From assembly GCF_036320965.1 (NCBI RefSeq), contig NC_092261.1, positions 19,365,544 to 19,429,543 of the forward strand: DNA of 64,000 bases, in the 5' to 3' direction. Numbering within the stretch: the stretch's first letter is position 1; each line of letters starts with the position of its first letter. This DNA comes from Panulirus ornatus (Eukaryota; Arthropoda; Malacostraca; Decapoda; Palinuridae). Shown in pieces: positions 54,800 to 64,000 of the stretch. Position numbers and translations under genes: made by a program. The notes under the pieces are model-generated. The model worked only from the letters and a program-made list of their open reading frames with translations, did not search any database and was not told the DNA's origin.

Positions 54800-56409
54800 A
54801 ATCGCAGCTGCAGAACAGGCGATAATGCGCAACATGGATGACTTGGAACATTGTAGTTCCTGAAACACTTTATGATATGCTTACACTTGCAGGTGTTGAT
54901 GGCTTCATCGTCACAGGATAAGTCTGTAATTCACAACAGTCCTTCCCTATGGAACTCCTCTGGTGCGAGAGGGGATGGATGTTTGTAAAAGTTAATTTGG
55001 CAGCGCTTCTGAGCAGGCGAAGGTAGAACGAGTCTCCGGTTGTTGGTAGCGAGCGAATTGTCTCCTTTGCCTGATGCACGTAGATTGTCTAGTGATGAGA
55101 AGCCAACTTTTCCGTAGAGGCGCAAAAGAAATTATGTTCATTATGTATCACCTTATCATCTACAACGTCACCGTAGGAAAACTTGATGAATACCGACTAC
55201 TTGTCAGGGTGCTGCAGAGTAACTTTGGCAGCAATCTTTTTTTCACGTAGGAAAAGGTGGCTTGACTGAATCGTAGCCGGACAACACGTATGCACAGAAA
55301 AGAGAATTGATTAACTGCAAACTGTCCTTTCCGACTCCATCTGTCAGCAAGCTTACAATGTCATGGATAGATGCAAAGTCATCTTGCCTTTCTACCAAAA
55401 ACTTTTCGAGATTTCAAAAACGAGACAAGTGATACATTGTATCACAGCACGAGGTTTTATACAACTTGCAGTCTGTAAAGAATCGAGTGTTGGCATCCTC
55501 GTTACTTGGGACAGTACAACTCATTTACAACACTTCTTGCCTTGTAATATGAACTTCCCCTGCCTTTATTCCAAGTAAAATCGCAATACGAAGTCATCTG
55601 GGTGACTAGAAGATCTCTCACTCAAAGAGCTAGACGAGTAGACCAGCAAATTCTTGCTCTTTGCATTTTTCAGGAAATCCTTCTATGCTGGTATACTGTC
55701 TTGTCTGATGGCACAAACTCTCGTGTAGCTTTGTATCTACGAAGGCGTTCAGCAACCTTTAAGCCTTATCCCATATCATACAAAAAAGTGAATAAACATG
55801 CAGCCAGCAGGTTTCATTTTCAGTATTTTGTCCAAGTATCATTACTAAAGTTGCCCAAAAGAGTTTGGAATCTGAATAAATGCCATCGCATCAGTGACAT
55901 ATACCATCACTAAACATAATTATGGAGATGGTTGTTTTAAGTTTTTTGCCATGCATCACCCATCTGTTTCTGAAGTGTTTCAAGAAGACTGCTATGGATT
56001 CTTTGCGCCTGCTGAAGCCCTTGGATCCTTTCTCATTTGGTTCCGATAAAGATAGAATGTATTCCAGCCTTTCGTAACTGAATGCCTCAATCCTAGCTTT
56101 ATTACCGAGCTTCTGTGTGAAGATGAGAGCACTCGTAACAGTAGTGTCCTGTCAAAGAATTTGACGCAGACACACTTTCTTTTTGCCGTATTTCTGATGT
56201 TTATCTGCAGTCAAACTACAGGCGGCTGTGATGGACCCTAAATAGATTTTCTTTGCTTGCTTTATTTCTGTTAAGAAAAGCTTTATACCTGTCACTATCT
56301 TAAACAACTTATCACTTGTTAACGGACGAGGAGAAAATGGATTTATGTTGTTCAAGGCAACTGTTTCCTTTACTTTCATAGGAATGTCCAGGTCATCCTT
56401 ATCCATTTT
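54800..56409 (-). pseudogene. Decayed multi-copy invertebrate protein gene with HALSG-D-like motif
   Basis: Reading the minus strand from about 56409 downwards, protein-like segments continue across several stops and frameshifts. They include an N-terminal part (MDKDDLDIPMKVKETVALNN) and FASIHDIVSLLTDGVGKDSL. Next comes YVLSGYDSVKPPF, followed one frame over by FLREKKIAAKVTLQHPDK, then KVGFSSLDNLRASG and PLAPEEFHREGLL. The order resembles a widespread repetitive protein family of aquatic invertebrates with a HALTGCDT-like motif, a PPT-region and a cysteine-rich C terminus. This is recalled, not searched. No function is assigned. Alternative explanation: a relic of an unrelated transposon. Confidence 0.4.
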
Positions 56410-57260
56410 CTCATTACGATCAGATTTAGCAGACAGAATCTTGGTAATTTTCTTTTAACTACTTTTGCTTATAAAATCAATAGAATCATTAGAGGTCTCT
56501 CAAGACTTACTTTAGCATAATTGCTCCTTGTAAACATATGATAGAACTACACTGAACTGATTATATTATTTAAGATTACCATGATTTAAAGCATTGCATG
56601 ACTTTATAACCATTGACCGTGACCTTTTGACCCCAGGCTATCGGAAATTGGTAAAATGTTACAACGAATTTAAAAAGTAGTTCATAAGAATGATAATGAA
56701 TGGTCAGTGGTGGTCCTAGCATTTCTTGTAGATAAAACAAATTGTATTTACCATACCCTATAATTTTCCCATTTCATTATGGGTAAATTTGTCATGAAAT
56801 ATTTGTACATAGAACTTGTACAATTCAAACCAGCTGTTCAAGTTCACTGTTTTGGATGTCTAAGATCTTGCCAAAGATGATCCATGGGTCAAGCAAAATA
56901 CAGTAGGTGTATCATTCCGAAATCCAGTTTCTATGAATTTCACGGTTGAAAACTAACCCACTGGCTCGCTTCAGTTTGCCTTGGATCGGTTCACAACCTC
57001 CTATTGATGGTAGCCAAGATGGTTGAGAAGCTCTACGGGTTCTTCACTCACCGTCAGTGAAAGATTTTGTTTCTTGAAATGCAGGGATTTGATTAGGAAT
57101 GAGAACGCAGAAAGTTTTTCTGATAATTAAACCTAAAGAAAATATTGATAATCTGCAGCTGTGGTTAATAAGTAACTTTTGGCGACATGTTTGAGAGTTC
57201 ATGAGGCCAAAAAGAGGAAATATAAAAGATGCATCAGTACGTATCTTAGATCACATGGAT

Positions 57261-57262
<2 letters not shown>
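56410..57262. other. No recognised gene
   Basis: AT-rich. 56800-56920 contains CCAAGATCTTGGCAAA-like text also seen near 54050 in inverted form (GACCCTTGGATCATCTTTGA), so the relic at 54.8-56.4 kb may be flanked by inverted repeats. Confidence 0.35.
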
Positions 57263-57312
<50 letters not shown>

Positions 57313-57350
57313 ACACACACACAGACACAGACACAGACACGTACACACAC

Positions 57351-57400
<50 letters not shown>
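57263..57400. repeat. (CA)n compound microsatellite
   Basis: CA units with CAGA and CACG variants. Confidence 0.95.
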
Positions 57401-57404
<4 letters not shown>

Positions 57405-58359
57405 ATGTATTCTCACGCGTAGTACCATGCTCAACTCAATGCTCTCCGTTCGTTTACCCCTAACGCCTTCCTCCTGGTAAACATTTTGTTCAGTAGAATG
57501 GTTCAATTATCCACTTTTTTTTTTTTACCTGTGAATGTTCACAGCTTTAAATTTTGATTTATTGTACAGCTTTTCTGTTATTTTTTTTCTTTTTATCACG
57601 GTGGCCGGTGATGTAATTCTTTCTTATTCAGGTGGCCTGATGGGTTGCACCCGAAAATAATCTCTGATATATTGAGGAAAATCGTTGTAAATGCGCCGCA
57701 GTTTCTAAGCTGATCAGTCGCAATGTAAAAACAAGACTGAAAGTGATCTGTTTATTACAATCTCGATTTGCTTCCTCGTACTTAAGATTTGACTCAGCTC
57801 TGCCTCGTGCAGTCTTCTTAGTAGTCATGCACATACGGTAAAGGGTAACTTAGGAAGCACGTCGACGGCAATGACTTTTTATTTACGGTACTTCTTTTTA
57901 TCTTGTAAACGTCATTATATGTAATGTACCGCACGAAACCGATTGTGATATAAGACGCCCTCATGCTAGCCTTTTAAAAGGTACTAATGGTCATATTGGG
58001 TACTTTATTGTGAGGCTCTTTACCAGTTTCAAGTAAAGGTATCCCCCTTATGAGATACGTAAGTATATATTATCTCTGCTTAAACAACACTTTTTAATCT
58101 CCTTGTGAACCCTAAGTATTAGAGTGAACGGAAGAAATCATCTGGGATTTACTGTAACTTCTGCTCTAAGAATAGTGTGTCATCATTTTCACTTCATACA
58201 ACGTGTGTCAACCCACTGCATAATTTTTGATGTTAATGGTAAGAAACCTACATGAACAGAGGTGTCTTGCAACGATATTTTTGAGTTGCCGTTCTCAGTG
58301 CTGCCGAGGTTTCCTCCGTGTTTGTACTTTGCCTTTACGCCAATACACTTCATGCTTAT

Positions 58360-58429
<70 letters not shown>

Positions 58430-60089
58430 ATCGATTTTACCGGGTATTAGCTGGCGTAGATCGTGACGATGGTATTTTATAAATGGACGGCCAGAAGTAG
58501 GCACGAGCAGCACTTGTAATTATAATAGCAGGGAAGCACCATTAAATAATGGTATCCAGAAGCATCGTGCCCTGAGGTTTATGCTGAAGATGGTAATCTA
58601 CATTTAATCATTACGTAGCAGAAAGTATGGCACTCAATAATAGCCTGACATCGACAATCTCGATAATTTGTGGAACAGCCCCAGCCTCTCCTATCAATGT
58701 TTGTTTATGAGTGTATCGTCTCGGGTGTTAACCCTCGACTTTCCTTGCGCATGACACCCGTACACCCGCCCATTCTCATTAACACTGTTATTATATTAAT
58801 TGCCAGCGATCGTGTTGCCTTTTGTAAGCGTTCATTGATCGTAGGGAACGTGGAGGGAGAGGGCTTGTCAGGTAACAGTTTAACGACCTTTCTGGTAGTG
58901 AACGCTGTTTGGTGGGAATATAACGCTCAATGAAGCACGAAGTTGGCTGTTGTTAACCTCGTATTTCTTATTTTCTCTCCCTCTTTGAGCTTATCTTTAA
59001 CATTCTGTATGTCTTGATTTATCTTTAACATTCTATATATTTGATTTATCTTGAACATTTATATTACTTGATTAAGTGATTTATGCTACTTACAGATCAA
59101 CTTGACTTTTCTTAATCATTTATAAACGTAGTTTCAGTGGCTCGAAATAAATTAGATGGTTCGAAGACCTAACGGCCTAGAATTTATGGCGAGTTAAAGT
59201 TAACGGGATTGACGACATGTGTATGTCAGCATGTGTATACAGCTAAGGTTACGAACAAATATTATTTGCTTCTTAAAGCTATGGCGAAGCTGTAATCATC
59301 AGTGTTTTCTTGAAAATGACTTTGCCCTTTAAACAACCGTATAACGCATTCTGGGTAGGGATTGGTGTCTATCCCGAAAGTAATTTCATCGATCATCTAT
59401 TTTTATTTCAAGCTATATATATATGGAGAGAAAAGGATGATCTGTTCCGTATCTTTTAGTACGTCCATTCGATTTGATTTTGTTTTTAATCTTAACCAAT
59501 GATACATTTCGGAGCAGAAGTGAAATTTATCATTACTTGGACGCACGGTCTTTTGAACTCGTTTATTTACCTGGTGTTGAGACAGTCATTGACGAATCAA
59601 TCCCCTCAGACAAATACATTAAACATAGAAAATGTATTTCTATATATTGTCTTTCATGTAGGTTTATGTTAGATCACATAAAGTAATTACTTTATCCCTA
59701 GCTTGGAAATCATTTTTCGGTGCTTGGAAATCATTTTTCGGTATCTTAGACCACAAGTCCGAGTAATGATTAGGTAGGAATATCATTTGAATAATTGATC
59801 CCAAGATCGACTCCAGCCAATCACAGCGTGACCTGCTGACACAAGGTACCCTCGCGTGCTCTGAGTAGCAATATTATTCTGTATTTTTGTCTTGCAATAT
59901 TACTATTGATTTTATGTTATTTTAGCTTCTGAAACGTTTCTTTACCAGAATTACTGAACCTACATACACTGACTGTTATACCTCTATTTACAGGGTAAAT
60001 GGAAAACAAAAATTAAATCCATTGTAGTGTTATTTCTAAAAGGAACAGGAAACGTTACCAACTGTAACATTCATATCTCACCCACACAG
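57401..60089. other. Mostly unique sequence upstream of the coding exon
   Basis: Contains (GA)n and, at 59700-59745, a tandem duplication of GCTTGGAAATCATTTTTCGG. No exon recognised. Confidence 0.45.
58362..58427. repeat. (GA)n microsatellite
   Basis: About 32 units. Confidence 0.95.
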
Positions 60090-60336
60090 GATGAGGAATC
60101 GGTGGAACTTGTCCAGTGCAGTGTTGGGTGTCTTGGGAAATGTCCTGTGTTCTGTTGTAGGAATGGAGTGTGCCCTGGTGACCTTGCTAGGGTTGACGGG
60201 CGTCCCTATGGTGGTTGGGCAGCCCTCAGGGCCGCTGCCACCCTTTCACTTCCACCACAGGGCAGTGATGGACCACAGGGGCGCCTACGTGATGCTGTGG
60301 ACGCCGTTCCAAGACAAGATCATCATCGAGGTGCAG
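60090..60336 (+). CDS. MOXD1: MOXD1-like (DBH-like monooxygenase) first coding exon
   Basis: The exon starts after a pyrimidine/CA-rich acceptor ending in CACACAG at 60089. An ATG follows at 60091 and 82 codons run in frame to GTGCAG|GTGAGA at 60336/60337, so the exon ends in phase 0. Residues 1-44 are hydrophobic and leader-like; a second Met near residue 25 (MECALVTLL) could start a shorter signal peptide. Residues about 50-82 (FHFHHRAVMDHRGAYVMLW, then DKIIIEVQ) match the beginning of a DOMON domain. In the known family, DOMON precedes two copper type II ascorbate-dependent monooxygenase domains in a secretory-pathway enzyme related to dopamine beta-hydroxylase; those domains are not in this window. 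Joined in phase to the exon at 61235, the DOMON core reads continuously, which supports both splice sites. Whether the protein is catalytic cannot be judged here. Confidence 0.78.
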
Positions 60337-60690
60337 GTGAGACAGCAGCCGAGCAGTATGAGAGCAAGGGCAGCAGGTGAAATGATTTCCAGCCGTATGA
60401 GAGTTGGGGTAACAGGTGATACGATAGCAGCGAAATATGGTAGTTACGGCAGCAGATGAGACGGTAACTGAGTTATATGAAAGCTGGGGCAGCAGGTGAG
60501 ACAGGACATAGGGAGTCTGGAAACTGAGCAGTAGGTGAGACGGTTTCCGAACACTATGAGAGCTGAGGCAACAAGTGAGACTGGTCCCGAGCAACATGAG
60601 AGCTGGGGCAGCAGGTGAGATGTGGTCCCAAGCAGTGAGAGAGTTGAAGAGGTTGGTGAGATGGTTTCCGAGTAGTATGAGAGCTGTTTT
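60328..60690 (+). repeat. About 40-bp minisatellite carrying splice-donor-like units
   Basis: About nine degenerate units resemble GCAGCAGGTGAGACGG plus TTTCCGAGCAGTATGAGAGC. Strict CAG|GTGA occurs with its C at 60334 (the exon donor), 60374, 60413, 60493 and 60612, spacings that are close to multiples of 40. Other units carry near matches such as AGTAGGTGAGA and CAACAAGTGAGA. The coding exon's own donor lies in the first unit. Confidence 0.8.
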
Positions 60691-61234
60691 AGTGAAACAT
60701 CATGTAAGTAGCTCAGGGACTTAGGTACTAGATGAATCGGAACCCATGATTATAATTAGGAGCTGTGGCATCAGGGAGAACGTACCCAAGCAATTTTGGA
60801 GACGGGTAGCTAAAAAGGCAGATCATTAGGTTAGGTGGGACTCGGGAAGTTTGAGAGCCAGAGCCCTGGATGTGATGGGTAGTGTCAGATGAGAGGCTGC
60901 TAGGATGCATGTGTCCTGGGAATTGGGTGTAAGGGCTTCCACCTGGTGTTAGTGAGTTTGTGAACTTGGCTGGCCATTATTGTATGTACATACATGAGGA
61001 CTGTGTAAGCTTCAGCTTTTTCACTCATACAGCACATGTTAAAATAAATCTCATGGACCACGTATGCTTATATTCGATCCCTTTTAGTTATCTGTTGTTT
61101 GATATCAGTTATAATCATGTGTAACCTTATGGTAATCAACGTGACCGTGAGATGTGTGCCTAAGTTGTAGTTTTGTGCATGTTTCCAGTAACGCCTAGAT
61201 TCACAGGTATGAGGAATTTTGTCTGTGCCTACAG
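60337..61234 (+). other. Intron of MOXD1-like gene
   Basis: GT-AG intron of 898 bp. Its first 350 bp are a degenerate minisatellite that begins at the donor itself. The remainder is AT-rich with no other recognisable feature. Confidence 0.75.
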
Positions 61235-61342
61235 GTGGCGACCCTAGGGTACGTCGGCCTCGGGTTCTCGCCCACAGGAGGCATGAAGGGCGCCGACGTG
61301 GTCATCGGCTGGGTGGACGCCCAAGGACAGCTACATTTCCAG
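61235..61342 (+). CDS. MOXD1: MOXD1-like second coding exon (DOMON core)
   Basis: This 108-nt, phase 0-0 exon lies between the acceptor CCTACAG at 61234 and the donor CAG|GTAGGT at 61342/61343. It encodes 36 residues starting VATLGYVGLG and including GFSPTGGMKGADVVIGWV, the diagnostic DOMON stretch of MOXD1/DBH-type proteins (glycine-rich turn, then GAD-V-V-GWV). It ends at QLHFQ, just where family members continue with a DR-A motif, presumably in the next exon outside the window. Its G+C content is clearly above that of the surrounding introns, as expected for a conserved exon. The reading frame continues from the exon ending at 60336. Identity as a DOMON exon is near certain; the choice between MOXD1 and a paralogue is less so. 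Confidence 0.82.
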
Positions 61343-61499
61343 GTAGGTGGGTTCCAGAGGGACCATATTGGGCATTCGCTAGTGTGGGAGAGTCCAGGCG
61401 TCCTCAGTATTATGTGATGGTTCAGGTGCTTATGCTCTACTTCTTTCTTCCCAGGTATTGTGCTTTATCTCAGTGAGCACGACGGTTTCACTCTTAGAT

Positions 61500-61610
61500 A
61501 TGCTACTGGCCTTTGATCTGATTCGAAAGAGTCAGGTCAAAGGCTAGGCCATCATGCCCATGAGTCGTACTGTTGTACTTAAGGGTCATGGCGTCACAAT
61601 TAAGAGACTG
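61500..61610 (+). repeat. GTCGTGCTCAAGGACC-type repeat, intronic locus
   Basis: GGTCAAAGGCTAGGCCATCA, then TGCCCATGAGTCGTACTGTT and GTACTTAAGGGTCATGG. This holds the same prefix and motif order as the 6.1 kb locus. Confidence 0.5.
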
Positions 61611-62284
61611 ACTCAATACATATCATTGATTTATGCTAATCTTGTTTAAATAGCATTCCCATTTGGTGTTAAATACTGTCCACGGTTATGAATTGTCTAG
61701 AAATTAATGTAGACCAAATGATTTAGACTTTTTTGATGTGTTTTCGTATTCATATACTCCTAAAAAAAGATATGGATTGTATTTTTCCAGCCATCTGCAC
61801 TTCTTGTATTTATTTATTTTGCCACCCAATTCTTTTACATAGTTACTTTGTACACTTTCGGTGTTTTGCCTTTCCCTGGAACCATCGGATTACGTAATGA
61901 TCTATCATTCTCTATTTTTTAATGAAATACTTGACAATGAAATAATTCATTTTGGCTTCGATCAAATTATTTATATTTGGAAGAGATGCACTATAACACG
62001 AGAGTCAAAATATCGAGAGAAAAAAGCTCACACTAAGCGTCGACAGTCTCTTTCAAGACTCTTTGGATGCCCATTATCAGGCATCCTGGAGGTGATTCTT
62101 GTGCAGGAAATAAAGAGAAGGCCGGAGGACTTCCAAAACTGTCTTGAAACACAAGCTTTTTTTCTGTTCGTCGTTTTCACTTGCACAGACAGACTTATTC
62201 ACACAACACTTGTAAACCGCGGCTCCAGAAATTCTTGTCGACCACATTTGTTGATACGGGTCCAAGAGGAGAGCAAATATGGAT
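61611..62284. other. No recognised feature in intron
   Basis: AT-rich, unique. Confidence 0.4.
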
Positions 62285-62525
62285 TAGTGCATGGCGCCTA
62301 TGAGTCGTTCTGTCATTCCTGTCGGACGTCGCTTCCATGAGTCATTGTGTGGTCCCTGCCGGCTGCCATGCCCTCATGCTATTCTGCCGTCCCTGCCGGC
62401 CGACGCGCCAGCAAGGCATTCTTTGGTTCCTGCCGACCATCGCGCCCTAGTGTCGTTCTTTCCTCTCTGGCAGCCGTCGCGCCCATGCGTTGCTCAGTCG
62501 TCTCGGACGGCAGTCGTACTTTCCC
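62285..62525 (+). repeat. Degenerate roughly 40-bp GC-rich minisatellite
   Basis: Repeated blocks resemble CCTGCCGGCCGTCGCGCCCA, then TGAGTCGTTCTGTC. Units near 62290, 62330, 62370, 62410, 62450 and 62490 are visible. No function is evident. Confidence 0.6.
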
Positions 62526-63052
62526 ATTGCCATATTGGGATGTCCACGTCTTTCAAATTCACGCATTAGTCTAAAATAAGCTGTAGGGATAGAGTGAAGG
62601 CATTCGTACCTGGACATTGGTGTGGGTGCGAGGCAAGGCGCCATTGATGATTCGTCTTTGTGTTATAAAGCAATTTCCTTGTAACTGCGTGGTTTTCAGG
62701 ACAGTTTCTTTGAATGTTATTTAGAGACATAAAATTGGACGAAAAAGAACTTCATATCAAATATGTTTTACAGTTTCACATTCCTGTCTACTGTCCTTGT
62801 CAAGAAACCTTTCGTTCAAATCGTTTTCTATATTCGTGTTTAAACGATAATATGTACGACTTATAAGAGATTCTGATGAAATGTTGGTGCAGATATTAAG
62901 TTAGTTAATGATGTCGAATTCTTGTGGTGTGGTAGTCTGCGGACAGCTGGGCAGGGTCGCTGACCTCTCCAGTTCAGTTGTCTATTTGCTCGGTAGTCAG
63001 TAAATTTATGGAATCCATCTGTCTATCTGCATGAATTTACCTACACACACAC
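62526..63052. other. No recognised feature
   Basis: Unique AT-rich sequence up to a short (CA)n at 63041, where the LINE-A copy begins. Confidence 0.45.
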
Positions 63053-63882
63053 ACAAGTCATTTGGGAGGTGAGTTTGAATGGAGAAAAACTGGAGGAAGT
63101 GAGGTGTTTTAGATATCTGGGAGTGGATCTGGCAGCGGATGGAACCATGGAAGCGGAAGTGGATCATAGGGTGGGGGAGGGGGCGAAAATTCTGGGGGCC
63201 TTGAAGAATGTGTGGAAGTCGAGAACATTATCTCGGAAAGCAAAAATGGGTATGTTTGAAGGAATAGTGGTTCCAACAATGTTGTATGGTTGCGAGGCGT
63301 GGGCTATGGATAGAGTTGTGCGCAGGAGGGTGGATGTGCTGGAAATGAGATGTTTGAGGACAATGTGTGGTGTGAGGTGGTTCGATCGAGTGAGTAACGT
63401 AAGGGTAAGAGAGATGTGTGGAAATAAAAAGAGCGTGGTTGAGAGAGCAGAAGAGGGTGTTTTGAAGTGGTTTGGGCACATGGAGAGAATGAGTGAGGAA
63501 AGATTGACCAAGAGGATATATGTGTCGGAGGTGGAGGGAACGAGGAGAAGAGGGAGACCAAATTGGAGGTGGAAAGATGGAGTGAAAAAGATTTTGTGTG
63601 ATCGGGGCCTGAACATGCAGGATTGTGAAAGGAGGGCAAGGAATAGAGTGAATTGGAGCGATGTGGTATACCGGGGTTGACGTGCTGTCAGTGGATTGAA
63701 TCAAGGCATGTGAAGCGTCTGGGGTAAACCATGGAAAGCTGTGTAGGTATGTAAAGTTGCGTGTGTGGACGTATGTATATACATGTGTATGGGGGGGGGG
63801 TTGGGCCATTTCTTTCGTCTGTTTCCTTGCGCTACCTCGCAAACGCGGGAGACAGCGACAAAGTATAATAGATAATATAAAA

Positions 63883-63885
<3 letters not shown>
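63053..63885 (+). mobile_element. LINE-A 3' copy downstream of the MOXD1-like exons
   Basis: It is 5' truncated within the RT C-terminal part (EVSLNGEKLEEV). The frame 63069-63680 is open to the family stop. Short 3' UTR, (AAT/TA)-rich tail, then a PLE end. If the host gene continues beyond 64000, this copy lies in its intron. Confidence 0.87.

Positions 63886-63887
<2 letters not shown>

Positions 63888-63950
<63 letters not shown>
63888..63950. repeat. (TA)n between LINE-A tail and PLE end
   Basis: About 30 units with one ACATA variant. Confidence 0.95.
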
Positions 63951-64000
63951 TGGAAAGGATCACAATTTTGCGCGTGATCAAGATATTCCTATGAGTCCCC
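63951..64000 (-). mobile_element. PLE terminus (cut by window end)
   Basis: TTGGAAAGGATCACAATTTT, then GCGCGTGATCAAGATATTCC: the complement of the PLE end seen at 29730-29780, again starting at the edge of a (TA)n. Confidence 0.75.

Noticed and set aside
54931..55079. Small intact gene on the minus strand at 55 kb
   Set aside because: Neighbouring protein-like segments continue in other frames, so this is part of a decayed larger relic.

Overview
The window looks like intergenic and intronic DNA from an arthropod, most probably a decapod crustacean. No bacterial gene organisation is visible. Three things point this way: a very high load of simple sequence ((TA)n, (CT)n, (CA)n, up to about 290 bp), several LINE lineages beside Penelope-like elements, and the 5' end of an intron-containing host gene with metazoan splice sites. 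The species cannot be named from sequence alone.

Layout. 1-8.1 kb: old repeats, namely a (CA)n-tailed tRNA-related SINE, a CR1-like LINE 3' relic, a decayed Jockey-like LINE, a Penelope-like element (PLE) with reverse transcriptase (RT) and GIY-YIG regions, minisatellites, and a tRNA-like tandem array. 8.1-19.7 kb and 26.9-43.8 kb: two clusters of one abundant LINE, called LINE-A here. It has an apurinic-type endonuclease, an RT and a shared 3' tail. About 18 copies or fragments are present, mixed with a non-autonomous SINE (SINE-T) whose 3' tail resembles that of LINE-A, with PLE ends, and with (TA)n tracts at nearly every junction. Several copies form direct or inverted duplications. 20-26 kb: a CR1-like RT relic, a degenerate minisatellite and a PLE fragment. 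44-60 kb: mostly unique sequence with a candidate core promoter near 49.75 kb, a degenerate TAACACCA-type array, a 14-unit 26-bp minisatellite and a decayed minus-strand coding relic (54.8-56.4 kb).

Host gene. Two exons at 60.09-60.34 and 61.24-61.34 kb encode a signal-peptide-like leader and the start of a DOMON domain typical of DBH-like monooxygenase (MOXD1-type) proteins. The rest of the gene lies beyond the window. The 49.75 kb promoter may drive it through a noncoding first exon, which is inference. The donor of the first coding exon is also the first unit of a roughly 40-bp minisatellite that repeats donor-like sequences through the intron.

No intact autonomous transposon was seen: every copy is truncated, frameshifted or carries stops. 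The most interesting features are architectural: tail-to-tail and head-to-head retroelement palindromes around (TA)n, LINE/SINE tail sharing, PLE terminal palindromes, and the splice-donor minisatellite.
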